Assembly: GCA_036924085.1 (NCBI GenBank)
Contig: JAVGWX010000003.1
Coordinates: forward strand, 125,291,474-125,355,473
Origin: Ariolimax columbianus
Lineage: Eukaryota; Mollusca; Gastropoda; Stylommatophora; Arionidae
Direction: 5' to 3'
Length of the DNA: 64,000 bases
The notes under the pieces were generated by a model, which did no database searches, was not told the DNA's origin, and saw nothing but the letters and a program-made list of their open reading frames with translations. This document shows positions 9,590 through 21,319 of the stretch, piece by piece (positions within the stretch are counted from its first letter, which is position 1; each line of letters opens with the position of its first letter). A program made the translations under genes and the position numbers.

Positions 9590-11335
9590 AGCTACCTATC
9601 TACCTATATGTCTGTCTACCTCTCTCCTGGTGTTTCCCATGGTCCATCTGTTCAGTCAAGTCTCTGCTGTTCTTATGACTTGTCTGGCTGTTTGAAGGTT
9701 TGTGTAAACAAGATTATAAGGACATTCGATTTTGTTATTTAAAATAAATTTCTACCTAATTTTCACTTACTAGTCAATTGTTCTGTTATATTTCCATAAA
9801 TGAATGCAGCAGTGGTTTTCCACTGAAGACGATTCATGTGGAAAGATGTTTTTAAAGCTTCGCTTTATTAAATGCAATCATCTTGACAATGTGCACATTT
9901 TTCCGAAGTCATGTGCAGGGAAAACATCCACTTTTTTTACAAGTCAAAGATGGAATTGCCACACATTTTGTACAAAGAAACTATAGAAACATTTAAGAAG
10001 TTAACAGATTATATTTAGATTTCCATTAGAAAGTAAATTTATGACAATTTGGTTTGGAGAAATTTTAAAAAATTTGAACAACAAAAAGGAAAACATTCTG
10101 CAACATTTCTAGAAAGACGACGAGTCAATACATTGACTCAACGAAGTGGCTTAATCATCTATGTTTAATTTATGTTTGTTGTTGTTTCACTATCTTTGCC
10201 ACATATCACCTTGATGCAGATCATAGCATTTGTGAAATATTTTAATCTTTTATTTCAGGCAGGTGCATTGTGATGACCACATCTGACTACTTACCTTCAC
10301 ACACCTTCAAAAGTCTGTTGTTATATTTACCTCTCAAGGTGAAATCTTATTGATTTGCTATATTCACAGCATGCTAAACTATGATGCATATATTTTTTAT
10401 ACATACTGATCATATAATTAAACAAGTTACATCAATGGATCGCCTTAGTGATGTGGTTTTACAGAAAACAATATTGAATCTCATTGGTAAAGAGAAATTA
10501 ATGATTTGTATAAAAGATTTTTTTGTTTAAAACTAAAATTTAAAAAATGCTTAAATTTGTTAGGCTCTTGCATTCAAATCCTTTTCTATTTTAAGAAATA
10601 TAAAAATATGTACTTTTATTAGGAAGAATAAAATAAGACAATGTAGGGCTGTTTTTTTATCATCAACATACACGCAAGTGATGGGAATATTCTCTAGCAT
10701 CTCTGTTATCATCTAGCTGATTTGCATCAACCTTTTCCTTTAATTATGATATTCACCAAAGTCAACTTATTTGTTGGTAATATTTATTTTGTCCAATTTG
10801 TATCTCTTCCATGAATTCTCTAATCATTAAAAGTACTTTGAATCCTTTTTATTTACCTCTTTCTGGCTCTACAATGTCCACCTCATTTTTCTGTACATTC
10901 ACATTTCAAGGACTTGAATTCTTTCTTCCAGTTGCTTTCTTAGCATTCATGTTTCCTTATTCTACATTAGGGAGAAATATACATATATATATTCCACACA
11001 ACAATTATGTTTGGTTATTTGTTATTGGTTTTGATATCCATATCTGTCTCATGTTTTATTCTACTGTTCAAATCTTCTGGCTCCTAATGAGGAAGGAAAG
11101 AATAGGACCACTGGACATGTCATAAAAGGTGACAGGTTTATGAAGATATGGCCAACTCGTCATGTAAAACAAAGTACCACAGTACCCACCTCTACAAAAG
11201 TACATACATTTTTGGGCACTGGCCATGTACAAGAAGGCCCTTTACATAGGGACCCCTTTCTCTCAGTTGAGTCAAAAACAAATGATTTATATTCCTCTAC
11301 TTCTGCGATCGTCCTGAAAAAGGACGCTGTGTCGT
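9590..11335. other. AT-rich sequence, nothing recognised
   Basis: No gene, SINE or array was recognised. The open frame at 10811-11125 is low-complexity hydrophobic sequence without motif support. Confidence 0.5.
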
Positions 11336-11339
11336 AGTT

Positions 11340-11574
11340 AACATTGAGACTGTGATATATGTGCCTTTTAGTCTGACACATCTGATTTCAGCTTGGTTTT
11401 TTTAGTACCAGACAATCTTTTCTACTGCCATCCTTAATCAGGCAACACTAGTGACTAGTGCAGCATGTTTCCAGATGCGCCATATGGAGGCGGAACAGGA
11501 TCTTGATTAGCTATGGTTTTCTGATCGTGATGCAAGCAGCCTGCTATAAGTCGCTGACTGCTGCATCTTGGCCG
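11340..11574 (-). mobile_element. SINE-like repeat, variant B
   Basis: It shares the core (minus strand AGCTGAAATCAGATGTGTCAG and AAAAGGCACATAT) with the GAA-tailed family but has a different 5' half. That half carries GACTTATAGCAGGCTGCTTGC and GATCAAGATCCTGTTCCGCC, matching 11815-12045, 14925-15290 and 43650-43900. It ends in a poly-C run at 11576. Confidence 0.7.
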
Positions 11575-11575
11575 C

Positions 11576-11600
11576 CCCCCCCCCCCCCCCCCCCCCCCCC
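11576..11600. repeat. poly-C tract
   Basis: About 25 consecutive C. Length is prone to assembly error. Confidence 0.9.
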
Positions 11601-11804
11601 AAATGATTTATATTATGTTATTTGTTGTGATTTTTTACCATTCTTGCTCCCTTTTTAATTGGAGTGATAAAATGAATATATAAATACAAACCTAACCATA
11701 GTCAATATAAAAACTGAAATAAGCTGTCTTATCTCAGTTGTTGATAGTTATAAAACTGTCTCCTTATTTTCAATAGAACTCATGCACTGCTCAGTATCTT
11801 GATC

Positions 11805-12045
11805 CTACAGCGAGACATACATGTGCCTTTCGGCCCGGCACATCCGGTTTTAGAACAGCATTTTTTAGACTTGAGTTTACCTTTCTAATTATCTATATTT
11901 TCTTAGCCATGATGCATGGTTGCAGTCTGTTTCTAGGGCTGCCACTTGTAGGCAGAATAGGGTCTTGGTAAGTTATTGATCGCTAACAATGATGCAAGCA
12001 CCCAGTTATGAGTTGTTGGCTGCTGTCAGCTCATTCACTGCTGCA
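11805..12045 (-). mobile_element. SINE-like repeat, variant B
   Basis: Minus-strand order is head (GCAGCAGTGAATGAGCTGACAG), AACTGGGTGCTTGCATC, AAGACCCTATTCTGCC, then the core GATGTGCCGGGCCGAAAGG. It has the same structure as 11340-11574 and 43650-43900. Confidence 0.75.
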
Positions 12046-12361
12046 TATTTTATTTTAAATATATATATACGAATCTTTGACTTCCCTGGTTTCAAGTTAT
12101 GCAGATTTATACTTTGATAAGTATTGAAAGTAGAGTTTAGCTTTACATCTTTTCGCCAACATAGCAGTTTAAAATTATGTTAGTAGGAAAAGTGATAGAC
12201 TTTTTACTGACATGGAAATATGTTTCTTGGGGCGGAATGAGGATAAAATCATCACAAAGTGCCTTAAGCCAAGTTGTCTAGAGAACAATGCCCTGACTCT
12301 CTCCAATGCTGAGAAAGGCAAGCAAACTGCTGAGTAAAAGTTTAAGATAACAATGACTGGT

Positions 12362-12412
12362 TTAACAGACGGATGTGCCGAACCAAAAGGGGCAAACATC
12401 GCAGTCAAGCTT
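12362..12412 (+). repeat. SINE core fragment
   Basis: GGATGTGCCGAACC followed by GGGGCAAACATCGCAGTCAAG matches the shared SINE core (GGATGTGTCGGACC...GCAAATATCGCAGCCAAG). No head or tail remains. Confidence 0.6.
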
Positions 12413-12429
12413 ACTTACTTTCCGTGTCC

Positions 12430-12725
12430 AAACACCATGTCACACGGCATCCGTCCAGTATTCAGCAACTTGAACGGCCTTCTCGTTCCCCTCCATCATG
12501 TCATTCATGTCACAGGTTTCAGGGAGGTTGGGGCATGACATCAGATGATCTTGGTCCTGAGCTGCGCCGCACTCATATGTGTCGACATCTGAGTATCCCC
12601 ATTTCTTCAAGTTCACTCTGCATCTTGACACACCAGTTCGAAGTCTGTTCATTGCCTTCCATACAGCATATGGCAGGTGGTGTCCAGGCGCAGCCTCTTC
12701 CTTGAGCTCTATCCATGGATCCTGC
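12430..12725 (-). pseudogene. LINE C-terminal fragment with Cys/His motif (third family)
   Basis: The minus strand reads GHHLPYAVWKAMNRLRTGVS, then LKKWGYSDVDTYECGAAQDQ and DHLMSCPNLPETC, ending AEYWTDAV and a stop. This is the 'LNRLRTG...CxCG...H...CP' terminal domain common to non-LTR elements. Immediately upstream the element is broken by a SINE fragment (12725-12840), and LINE-like sequence (WLKYDTGA) resumes beyond it. Confidence 0.75.
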
Positions 12726-12840
12726 AGTGAAGCTGTAAACTAACAGCACAACGCATTCCAGACTACATCCTGCTACTGGTAAAGCCCTACTCAGGGCTTG
12801 GTACCAGGAGATTGAGAACGAATGTAGAAGAAGAACAGTT
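12725..12840 (+). mobile_element. (GAA)-family SINE, 3' half, inserted in a LINE
   Basis: GTGAAGCTGTAAACT, CATCCTGCTACTGG, AAAGCCCTACTCAGGGCTTGG and GAGATTGAGAACGAATGTAG, ending GAAGAAGAAC. It splits the minus-strand LINE fragment around 12725/12840. Confidence 0.8.
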
Positions 12841-12899
12841 TTAGCCTTCACCGCACCGGTGTCGTACTTCAGCCACGCATTCACCCTTCACCTTTTATT

Positions 12900-14325
12900 T
12901 ATTAATAATTAAGCGCGGAGACCGATCGAATAGCCATAATTTTACTGCTGAATACACCACGCACATCTACACAGGTTATTGCCGGTTGAAAAATTATGTT
13001 CGATTACAAATGGATTTTGAACGATTTATCTTCTAATTATGTGGATTAGGGCCAGCCTATTTTTTGGGAAGGGGAAGTAGGTTGTTGTAAAAGATTTTGT
13101 AAGGTAGATCTGTTTATTTAGATGTAATAAATATGTTTGAAATGGTTACTAACAGTTGTGTTGATATTATAAACACAGAATCAATACGTTGTGGTTTCCA
13201 TGGATTTCTATCGGAGCAACCAGGCCTAGCGGTCTAGTCCAAATTTTCTTTTTTCTTTTTTAAATCTCACCTCCATCTTCTTGAATCTATGAAACACCAA
13301 AAACAAAAAGCAATAGCACCAACAAGCTCTTTATTCAATTGTATAAATATTACCAACAAAATCATATTTAATGACCAACAAAAAGAAAGGTTACATGTTC
13401 TCAAATTGAACAACCATTGCAAAATTATAAATTTTTGAAAAAAATGCAGTTGGGTAAAGATTAAGAAAAGAAACCATCTTCACAACAGCATAGTGAAACA
13501 TCTAGTTCTGATGAAGTAGCTGTCAAAAGGTATCCACTTGATCATTTTATCACTTAAATGTAATAATTAGCAGATATTCAACACAGACGAAACTGACTCA
13601 TACTGGAAAAAGACACTGTTTAGTAATTTCATTGCTAAAGTGAAGCTAATACTTGGCTTCAAGACTGCAGATGATTGAGTAATAATAAATATACTGTATT
13701 TTTCAAACTTAACATTCGTTGTTCACTATAAGTTAAACCTAAAATATTTTAAGGTAATCATTGTGTGTACTTTCACCTGAATCATGCCTGGGCAGGAAAT
13801 AATAGGGCCACTGTAATCTTCAAAGCATACCATAGAAGATAGATGACTAAAGTGCATGGGGCTAGTAACATTATCATACCATTGCTGTTAAAATTGCCAC
13901 TGCAGATGCTCGGATGCAGACCTCCAGTAAAGGGGCCAGCTGTTGCAGTGATGGTCTTATGCTCCACTTGGAGCAGGACAGGTGTATCAGTTAATGTATG
14001 GACTGTATTTGTTTTACTTTCTTATTCATTTTTTTTTTAGTTTGTGGTTTTGCTCTTTTGTGAACATGATGTGTGATAGAATGGACATGTTATTGTAAGT
14101 TTATGTGCATTCACAAATGGCATAACTGCTACGTTCCTCTTCTGTAATTTTTGTTTTGGAGTGGTCTAGAACTTTCCCCAATGTATGAGTGAGGCCTTGC
14201 TGTATATATATGTTTACAATTAATTTGTATATTGTTATGAATTTGTTTATATGTATGTACTTGATATGATACAGATTAAAGTTTCATTCTAAGTAAAGTT
14301 TTCAAAATTGGAACCTGTTCAATTT
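12900..14325. other. AT-rich sequence, nothing recognised
   Basis: Open frames here (13782-14040, both strands) overlap each other and show no motif. No repeat family was recognised. Confidence 0.5.
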
Positions 14326-14342
14326 TATTATTCTATGGATCC

Positions 14343-14695
14343 TCCTCCTTCCTCCTTCCTCTTCGTTCGTTCTCAATCTCCCGCTACCAAACCCTGGAAG
14401 GGTAAGTAGCAGAATGTAGTCCAGAGAACAGAATGCATTGTGTTGTAGTTTACAGCTTAGCTGCGATATTTGCACCTTTCGGTCCAACGCAATCGACTTC
14501 AGCAAGCATTTTTTGAGTGCCGGGTTAACATTCCCTATCTGATCCCTTCTCCATGGCCAGTCTGCCCTGCTGCAGCCTGTTATCCAAGATCATTACGTAG
14601 AGGTGTAGAAGGGTCTTGGCAACTATGGTTCGCTGTCCCTGACGCTAGCAGTCAGCTCTGGGTAGCTGACCACTGCAGCTCAGCGTCTTGATCCC
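14343..14695 (-). mobile_element. (GAA)-family SINE, full length, with target-site duplication
   Basis: This is a complete minus-strand copy: 5' GGGATCAAGACGCTGAGCTG, 5' half, core (AAAGGTGCAAATATCGCAGC) and 3' half ending GAGATTGAGAACGAACGAAG with a GGA/GAA tail. The 13-bp duplication ATTCTATGGATCC flanks it exactly (14330-14342 and 14696-14708). The flank defines both ends of the family at about 340-353 bp. Confidence 0.93.
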
Positions 14696-14919
14696 ATTCT
14701 ATGGATCCAACATAGATGATTGTATGTCAAAGCAGGAAGTGTGTTGACTTGTAAATTGTTAGGTATGTGGATATGTTTGCATTCTTGCCATGTTGTAGGG
14801 ACATTATAAATATCATACAGTCTCCCAAAATGATCAAATGTGTGACAGGAGGTAAACACTAACCAGTTTAAAACAATCTCTGGTTCTGAAAAGGATGTTT
14901 TGTTACATTGTGTCAATAG

Positions 14920-15292
14920 TTTACAGCAAGGCTGCAATTTGCAGCATTTTGCCTGAAACTGTATTTTTTGGACCTGGCATGCCTTCCCACTTCAATCCAT
15001 ATTCTTTCAGCCAGGCTGCACAGATGCAAAACTGTTTTCAGGTGTGCTACTTGGAGACAGAATAATGTCTTGATCATCCATGGTTCCTGACCGTTATGTG
15101 ACACAAGCAGCCAACTATGATTCCCTGACCTTGTTGCAAGCAGCCAACTATGATTCCCTGACCCTGATACAAGCGGTAGCTACGATTCCCTAACCCTGAT
15201 GCCACCAGCCATCTATGATTCCCTGCCGCAAGCAGCTATGAGCTGCTAACTGGTGTAATCTTATTTGCTGTATTTTCGGCCCCACAAACTTT
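14920..15292 (-). mobile_element. SINE-like repeat, variant B, with internal tandem growth
   Basis: It has variant-B head (minus GGGGCCGAAAATACAGC) and core-side motifs. The segment 15105-15235 contains four imperfect ~35-bp copies of AGCAGCCAACTATGATTCCC..., a segment present once in other copies. Confidence 0.7.
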
Positions 15293-15294
15293 TA

Positions 15295-16685
15295 TTTCAT
15301 GTACCTGAGTGATGTTCAAACATGTGATGCAGAGAAGGACTCCTAGAAAATTTATCAAAACTGTTTTCCTGCTAATTCATCTATTACTAAATGTAAGGTG
15401 CAAACTTTAGGATCAAAGGGGGGAATTTATTGCACTTATTTCTCGCTGTTTTATGTTGCAAGTTTGGAAAATTCGGAAGGTGGAAACATGAACATTATTA
15501 TTAGAGAAAATATGAGTGAGAGATAATCCCTGGTTTCTAACTGATCTTGTATGTGTTTTGTTCGTTGCCTTCCATCAATGTTATTGGACATTTCTTGGAG
15601 GCAGTTTATTTCCAACTATTATATAAATCTGTCAATGATAGACACGTTGGGGCTAGCAACTTCGTTATGTAAAACAAATTGCTACAAAAATCGCTATTTG
15701 ACACAAACTACCTGTAAGGGGCCAGGTGTAGTGGTAACATCATACTTCATTATGAACAAATGTGGGGCAGGAAAAGTCATAGACAATATTCAGAGAATCT
15801 CAATCATGCACAGTCCTGATAGATTCATTTAAATGGATAATCTTTAAATACTCTAATAATAGCTACTAATAATAGATGGTATTGATGACATCATGAAAAC
15901 TACTTTCTGATTGAAAGCTTCTTCACTTAGTCACTCCTCTTCTACCCTGAGGGGATATAGTTTTTTAAACATTTCTTATTTTGCAATCAAGTGTGCAGAC
16001 AAGCAGGTAATTGGAATTTTGTGTTTTTTACAAATTGGAAGGGTCGGTCCTTTTTTTGTTTTTGGCCTTCATGCCAGCCACAATTGGGTAGGAGTTTCGT
16101 TACTTTTTGTGGCTTTCATACCAAAGTAGGAGTTTCGTTACCTTTCGAATTTTTGCTCAGACAGTGGCAAACAGCCTGCTGTTTTCTGCTTTCAACTGCC
16201 AAGAGTTCTTTTACCTCCGTTGAGACCAAGGGACACTAGAAATTTGCATGATACTAACTACATTCCGTTTCATGCATTTCTTCAGAAACCAGCAATCTCT
16301 CAATCATAGTGATCTGGCTTATTGGAGTGTAGGTCAAGATGTTTTCATTCACAGATATACTTTTAAAAATGTTTGTTATATAGTATTATTCCAAACATTC
16401 ATCTTGTGAGAATGCAATCTGACTTGCCGCTGAAATAATATAACACAAGAAGATTTTGTTACAAGGCATGAGGAAGTCTATGTGGAACAATAATAGATAC
16501 TTAACCCTTTATAGTCCAAATTGTCCATTGCAATAAACTAGAGTAACACCACTTACAGTCCGATTGATCTGAAACAAGATGATACATATCAACCACATCT
16601 TGTTATTTAGCTAAATTTGATTAATAAACAAAAGCTGTATCTTTAAATCTAAAAATCATAACTTTAGTTTTAATTACTTTTTTCT
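15295..16685. other. no recognised gene or repeat
   Basis: Several short open frames exist without motif support. Nothing can be assigned. Confidence 0.5.
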
Positions 16686-16689
16686 GTTA

Positions 16690-16858
16690 TCCATGAAACC
16701 ACATTGCCACGAGAGGTAGTGGAGGCAGGGACAGTTAATGCATTTAAGAATAAATTGGATGTGCATCGCATAGCTTTTAGAGCAAGGTGATGTAAATGAA
16801 ACTGGTTGTACACAGACTCTGCAGTCTTCTAAACCAGTATAAAGACGTTAAGTTAAGA
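16690..16858 (+). mobile_element. CR1-like LINE 3' end
   Basis: It matches 36765-36940 and 7120-7300: CCACATTGCCACGAGAGGTAG, AGTTAATGCATTTAAGAATA, TTTTAGAGCAAGG, AACTGGTTGTACACAGACTC, and ends AAACCAGTATAAAGACGTT plus TTAAG repeats. Only the last codons and the 3' UTR remain. Confidence 0.85.
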
Positions 16859-17167
16859 AACACATAAAATAACTGTTCTTGTCTTGGATATTAAGACTAA
16901 CATCTTGTAAATTATGTTGGACTGTAAAGGGCTAACAGTAGCCCACTTCCTTTATTTGCCCCAAGAGAGGCAACTTTAGACTCATAAAAGCACAGGGAAA
17001 CTAAGAATGTTAAGTCATGTAACCCAAACACATTGGAGAGAGAGCTCTGTTGTTTATTCGTGGACATCTTATTCTGTACACTTTCAATGTCCTATTTAGA
17101 ATTGGTCATGGTCAGTACAAAAGAGAAAACTGTTATTTCTTTTATTTTCTTTGTTAAGTAAACTATG

Positions 17168-17286
17168 GTGCCACCTTCATCAGCACGCTCGGGATGTGAG
17201 GAAATCTACGACAACCCGCCACTTAATGTCCTTTTTAGGGCGCACAAAAGAGTAATCCTACTCATTGTGCGCATTCAACAACTGTA
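17168..17286 (+). repeat. interspersed repeat A, partial
   Basis: GCCACCTTCATCAGCACGC, GGGATGTGAGGAAATC, CAACCCGCCACTTAATG and AGGGCGCACAAAAGAGTAAT, the same order as in the copy at 8705. Confidence 0.8.
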
Positions 17287-17514
17287 AGAAATACTGTGTA
17301 ATTTATAAATAAATGCATTTCCGTAATAATAATAGTTGCCTATCACAAGCGAAGATGGGGACAGCGTCAGACTTGTGCTGCCAGATGATTTTTTAGTCCA
17401 ATCTTGGCATCTTGATTCAGCCGCGCTTGGGACACACATGAGAAGTCAGTTGTGGGGTCATCATGCTTTCTGTTCTTTCAGGCAGCTTGCTTTCTCTGAA
17501 CCTCGGCGATGATG

Positions 17515-17935
17515 TTTTGCTATGTGAGCGATCTGAGCACCCAGTGTGATGCTAGACTGCCAGGAGATGAGAGGTCTGCGTCGAATCCTCCACATTTCGT
17601 ATCTAGACCGCGTCACGAATAAAGCAGTTCGGGACACCGTTAAGAGAGGTCGACCAATAAAAAGAACTTAACTATGTAAAAATCACCGAAGTTCACATGG
17701 TATGGGCATGTTTCAAGATCGTCTGGGTTGACCCAGACGATCCTGCAAGGTACTGTGCCTGGGAAGCGTAAGAGAGAGAGGCAGAAAAAGAGATGGGAAG
17801 AAAGCAACATCAGAGAGCGAGCGTGTACATAGCTAGAACAAATATCCTGGCACAAAACCGAGTGGAGTGGCGGAAACTGGTCCAACAAACTGGTGCCCCA
17901 ATGACCTTTCACGTTACGGGACTGATGATGATGAT
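17515..17935 (+). pseudogene. RTE-like LINE 3' end with (GAT)n tail
   Basis: Frames read RRILHISYLDRVTNKAVRDT, then across frameshifts GMFQD.LG, VLCLGSVRERGRKRD, and finally NILAQNRVEWRKLVQQTGAP and FHVTGL. This 'RMGHV...GKRKRGRQKKRW...W' arrangement is the C-terminus of RTE-like elements. The 3' end is CTGATGATGATGAT. Confidence 0.85.
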
Positions 17936-18117
17936 ATAAATTCCAACGACACGTATTTTTGAACGTACTACAATAGAAAATATTGGGGGATAAGAAAACT
18001 TGAATAAAAGTAGTTTTACATATTTATAATTAAATACTAAACATATGAACTGAAGTATAATTCTTCCCCCTCCCGTTATTCCCCACTGATTACCCCGACC
18101 CCTGCCATAAAAGATGG

Positions 18118-18290
18118 CGAGGAGCGCGTGGCTGAATGGTTTGATGCCTGCCTGCTGACAAGGAGGGCAACTGATCAAAAACCCGGTACGATCGATGTTG
18201 TTTTTCTGTTGAGGGCGAAATAAACAAACACAGCCAGCACACAACGCGGCAACAACAGTAGCGAAGCGGCCTGCAGTCCTCTGCCTGAAC
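18118..18290 (+). mobile_element. tRNA-headed SINE (family T1)
   Basis: The head GGAGCGCGTGGCTGAATGGTT resembles a class II (Leu/Ser) tRNA A-box region, and ACCCGGTACGATCG stands in B-box position. The body AAATAAACAAACACAGCCAG, ACAACGCGGCAACAACAG and GAAGCGGCCTGCAGT is shared with the minus copy at 39110-39300. Two copies with head and body together support a SINE rather than a tRNA gene. Confidence 0.75.
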
Positions 18291-18294
18291 AAAA

Positions 18295-19065
18295 CAATTG
18301 ACTACCCCAGTAATGTTTTTTTTTAAAAATATAATGGGATTACATATATGAGTACAATTTTTAAAAACATTGACTGTACACTACGCATAGATTGCAAGGA
18401 CACGCGGCTATTATTTTTCAATCCAACAGGGAGTCATATAAAAATTCCAGTAGGTTACTAAAACACTCAGCAGGTTTCTGGCCTGTGTGAATGGTTGTGT
18501 ATGCAAAAACCTTGTCTTCTATTATAAAGAAGTTCGATTGCACTGTTCCGGCAGTCTGTCAGTGTCACAGTAGACCTGTTCTCACCTGTCACACACCGAA
18601 CCTCAGGAAACCACGTGTTCTCCAGATATAGTATTACAAGATCAACACACCCACCTAAAGCAGTAGATGTGTCCTCGCGCGAGTCTCACGTCTGTTTGAA
18701 TACACGCGACATGTCAGTGGAGGCAAGTGCTTTCTTAGTCGCTTGACAATGTGCTAGAATTGCAATCTTTCCCTCGTTAGTACTGTCGATAGTTTACTTT
18801 CTCGCTTCCCGTGTTTGTTTTGCATTGGTTCCTAGTGCAATTTTAGAGAATTCCAATCTTTCACTGTTTGATCCTCTGGAATACTGTCGATAGTTTAATT
18901 TATCTTTTCTTGTGTTTGTTTTCCTTAGTTTAATCGAAGAATCAGAGCTATTGCACGCTGTTTAACCCACGTGCTCTGTTCTTCTCCATATTTTTAGAGA
19001 ATCGCATCACAATGTGCGAACTCCGTAGCACCGACGAGGATTCCATAATAGATTGGCTAGATTTT
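18295..19065. other. no recognised gene or repeat
   Basis: An imperfect internal duplication is visible: ATACTGTCGATAGTTTAATT near 18880 resembles TACTGTCGATAGTTTACTTT near 18780. Nothing else is supported. Confidence 0.45.
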
Positions 19066-19069
19066 TAAC

Positions 19070-20060
19070 ATCATTTTGAATACGTCGCTCTCACAACAGC
19101 CGATCTGTAAGACTCTCAATCTCTAGCAATAACTCCCGCCTCTGTCTGCCATTCTCAGGACGTCGGTGATATCTTGTGCCCATCTTCTCCTCGGTCTTTC
19201 TCTGCCCCGCTTTCCAGCCACCATACCCTCCAGTATCGTTCTCTCCAGGCCATTATGACGTTTGATGTGGTCAAACATTTTTTAGCTTTCTGGACAAGAT
19301 ATTGTTTACTAACCAGTTTTCCTCGATATCCAGTTCTTATAGGATTTCTGCATTTTTCCTTTTCGCTATCCATGGTATTTTTAGCACTCTTCTGTAGAAT
19401 TTTAGTTCAAAGCTTTAATCCACTTCTTAAGTGTTTGTGTGGTGGTCCACGTTTCACATCCGTACGTTGCCACCGGGAAGATGCAAGTTTGCGGGATTTT
19501 TATGTTCGTCATTCTATTAGAGTTATGCCATAAGTTCCTAATTTTATTCAACCTCTGCCATAGCTATTCTCCGTCCGACATCATTCAGACAATCTCCGTT
19601 GATGTTTAAAATTGAGAAGAGGTACTCAAAACTTGTGACTTTCTCAATTTCGTTTTGTTTTAGAATAACTTTAGGTTTGAACTAATCTTTTGAACTTCGA
19701 ACCAGTTTGAAGTTTCGCCAGGTATTCTAACCGCAGTGATTTGATCAATTGAATCAAGTGCGTTGGGAACCACATATCTCTCATTATGTTCCACAACGCT
19801 TGATGTTGTATACAGTCTAACGCTTTCGTGTAATATATAAAGCAAGTGTGTACATCGACATTGTACTCTGCATTTTTCTATATTTCTTATGTTGAGGATG
19901 TGATCCCTCGTGCCCCTATCTTTTCTAAAACCTCCTTGTGCTTCATGGACCTTCTCATTGATCTTATTGTCTAGCCTATTCATGATGATCCATGTGAGGA
20001 TTTTGCTGGAATCTGAACATACACAGAATATAAAATTAATAGGCTCATACTACTTCTTAC
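19070..20060 (-). pseudogene. RTE-like LINE, internally deleted
   Basis: Minus-strand frames give NRLDNKINEKVHEAQGGFRK, DRGTRDHILNIRN (RT fingers/palm) and AVRIPGETSNWFEVQK. They then jump directly to EIEKVTSFEYLFS, and on to PVATYGCETWTTTQ, HIKRHNGLERTILEGMVAGK and RRRWAQDI. The active-site (YADD) segment is missing between the two parts. Multiple frameshifts make it a dead relic. Confidence 0.85.
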
Positions 20061-20095
20061 GAAAATCAAGTGACACTATTCAAACCACGAACCGG

Positions 20096-20341
20096 GGACG
20101 GCGTGACCTAGTGGTTAAGTGGCACGGCTCACAACCAGAAGGTGCTGGGTTCGATCCCCATCACAGCACCGACCGTTACCCCGAGGAAGCAAACCCTTAG
20201 AAAATGCAGGAGGAAGCAGACCCTTACATAAAATGCATGCTGAAGTCGGATGCACTGGGCCGACAGGCGTGAAATAAAAACCACAGTGCAACGCACACCG
20301 CCTTGCGGATTAGAGAAAATAAGGCGAACGCAAAAAAAAAC
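20096..20341 (+). mobile_element. tRNA-headed SINE with A-rich tail and target-site duplication
   Basis: The head contains an A-box-like GTGACCTAGTGGTTAAG and B-box GGGTTCGATCCCC at tRNA-like spacing. The body carries GCTGAAGTCGGATGCACTGG and GCCGACAGGCG, related to the core of the GAA-tailed family. It ends GCAAAAAAAAAC. The 12-bp duplication ACCACGAACCGG flanks it (20084-20095, 20342-20353), so this is a clean young insertion. Confidence 0.93.
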
Positions 20342-20353
20342 ACCACGAACCGG

Positions 20354-20413
20354 CCTTTGTAGATCCTAACTGTTCAACAAATTAAAGATTTAATACACAG
20401 ACATGTACCCATA
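20354..20413. other. host segment carrying the left target-site duplication
   Basis: This short segment ends with ACACAGACATGTACCCATA (20395-20413), repeated at 21030-21048 on the other side of the following LINE insertion. Confidence 0.8.
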
Positions 20414-21029
20414 AGGTTTACCTTTACCTATTTTGGCAGCACGATTGACACATCAGGAGATACAGATGCAGATGTAAGGATCAAAATTTGAAAGACAATA
20501 GGGGCATTCCTGACACTAAACAACATATGGAGATCCAGAAAAATCAAGATTGACAACATTAGAATATTAACTTATCTATTCAACGCCAGTGTCAAGTCAG
20601 TGCTGCTGTGGGGAGCGGAGACATGGAGAGCGACAAAGGACATGCAACATGGAATCCAGTTCTTTGTTAACATATGTCTATGAAGGATATTGGGCATAAC
20701 GTGGCAGGACATTGTGATAATTGGGGACCTATGGGAAAGGAGCCAATAATTGCCACTGGAACAACAAATTAAGCGATGAAAATTGGACTGGATAGGACAT
20801 ACACTACTGAAGGTGCCGTTCAACATAGCTAGACAGGCTCTTACATGATCACCATGAAGGGAAGCGACAGAGAGGTAGCCCTACACATATAGGGAAACGA
20901 TAATGTGAGAAGGAACTAAGATTAAATGATTATACAAGAAGAGAGGCAGAAAGAGCAGCCCAGGATCGTGCATGCTGGCCGTACGTTGTCAGTGGCATGT
21001 GCACTGAGAAGAGCGACAGACTTTGATTG
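20414..21029 (+). pseudogene. truncated LINE RT C-terminus with 19-bp target-site duplication
   Basis: Frames read FTYFGSTIDTSGDTDADVRI, NIWRSRKIKIDNIRI, SVLLWGAETWRATKDM, RILGITWQDI and PLEQQIKR..DWIGHTLLK, the post-palm region of an RTE/CR1-like reverse transcriptase with several stops. An exact 19-bp duplication (20395-20413 and 21030-21048) defines both ends. The same family occurs at 55130-55905 (minus). Confidence 0.92.
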
Positions 21030-21048
21030 ACACAGACATGTACCCATA

Positions 21049-21230
21049 TGCGAGAACAGACAAACAGTAGAACATTTTTTCCAAGTCTGTCAACTCCGTA
21101 AGAGAATCAAGGTGACAGCATATCTCTCCAGCCCACCTGAAAATAAACTGTACGGAGACGAGAGAAACCTGAGTCAGATCGGCAAGCTTTTGAGAGAAAT
21201 AGATGTAAAACTAATTATTTGAGATCTAAG
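21049..21230 (+). pseudogene. I-like LINE C-terminal fragment (host of the nested insertion)
   Basis: It reads ARTDKQTVEHFFQVCQLRKR and LYGDERNLSQIGKLLREIDV, the Cys/His plus 'L.G...DL' ending of I-superfamily elements. Joined across the 20414-21029 insertion, the left flank (TDMYPY) would continue into this frame, so the RTE-like piece landed inside an older LINE. Confidence 0.65.
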
Positions 21231-21319
21231 GAAAGATAGGAAAAAAATTAGAAAAAAGATGTGCTGTATCAACTTATTTTTGTCGCTTCCGAGGACATGT
21301 ATAGATACATTATTTGTAT

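Noticed and set aside
18118..18200. A class II tRNA gene
   Set aside because: The same head plus the same non-tRNA body recurs at 39110-39300, so it is a SINE.
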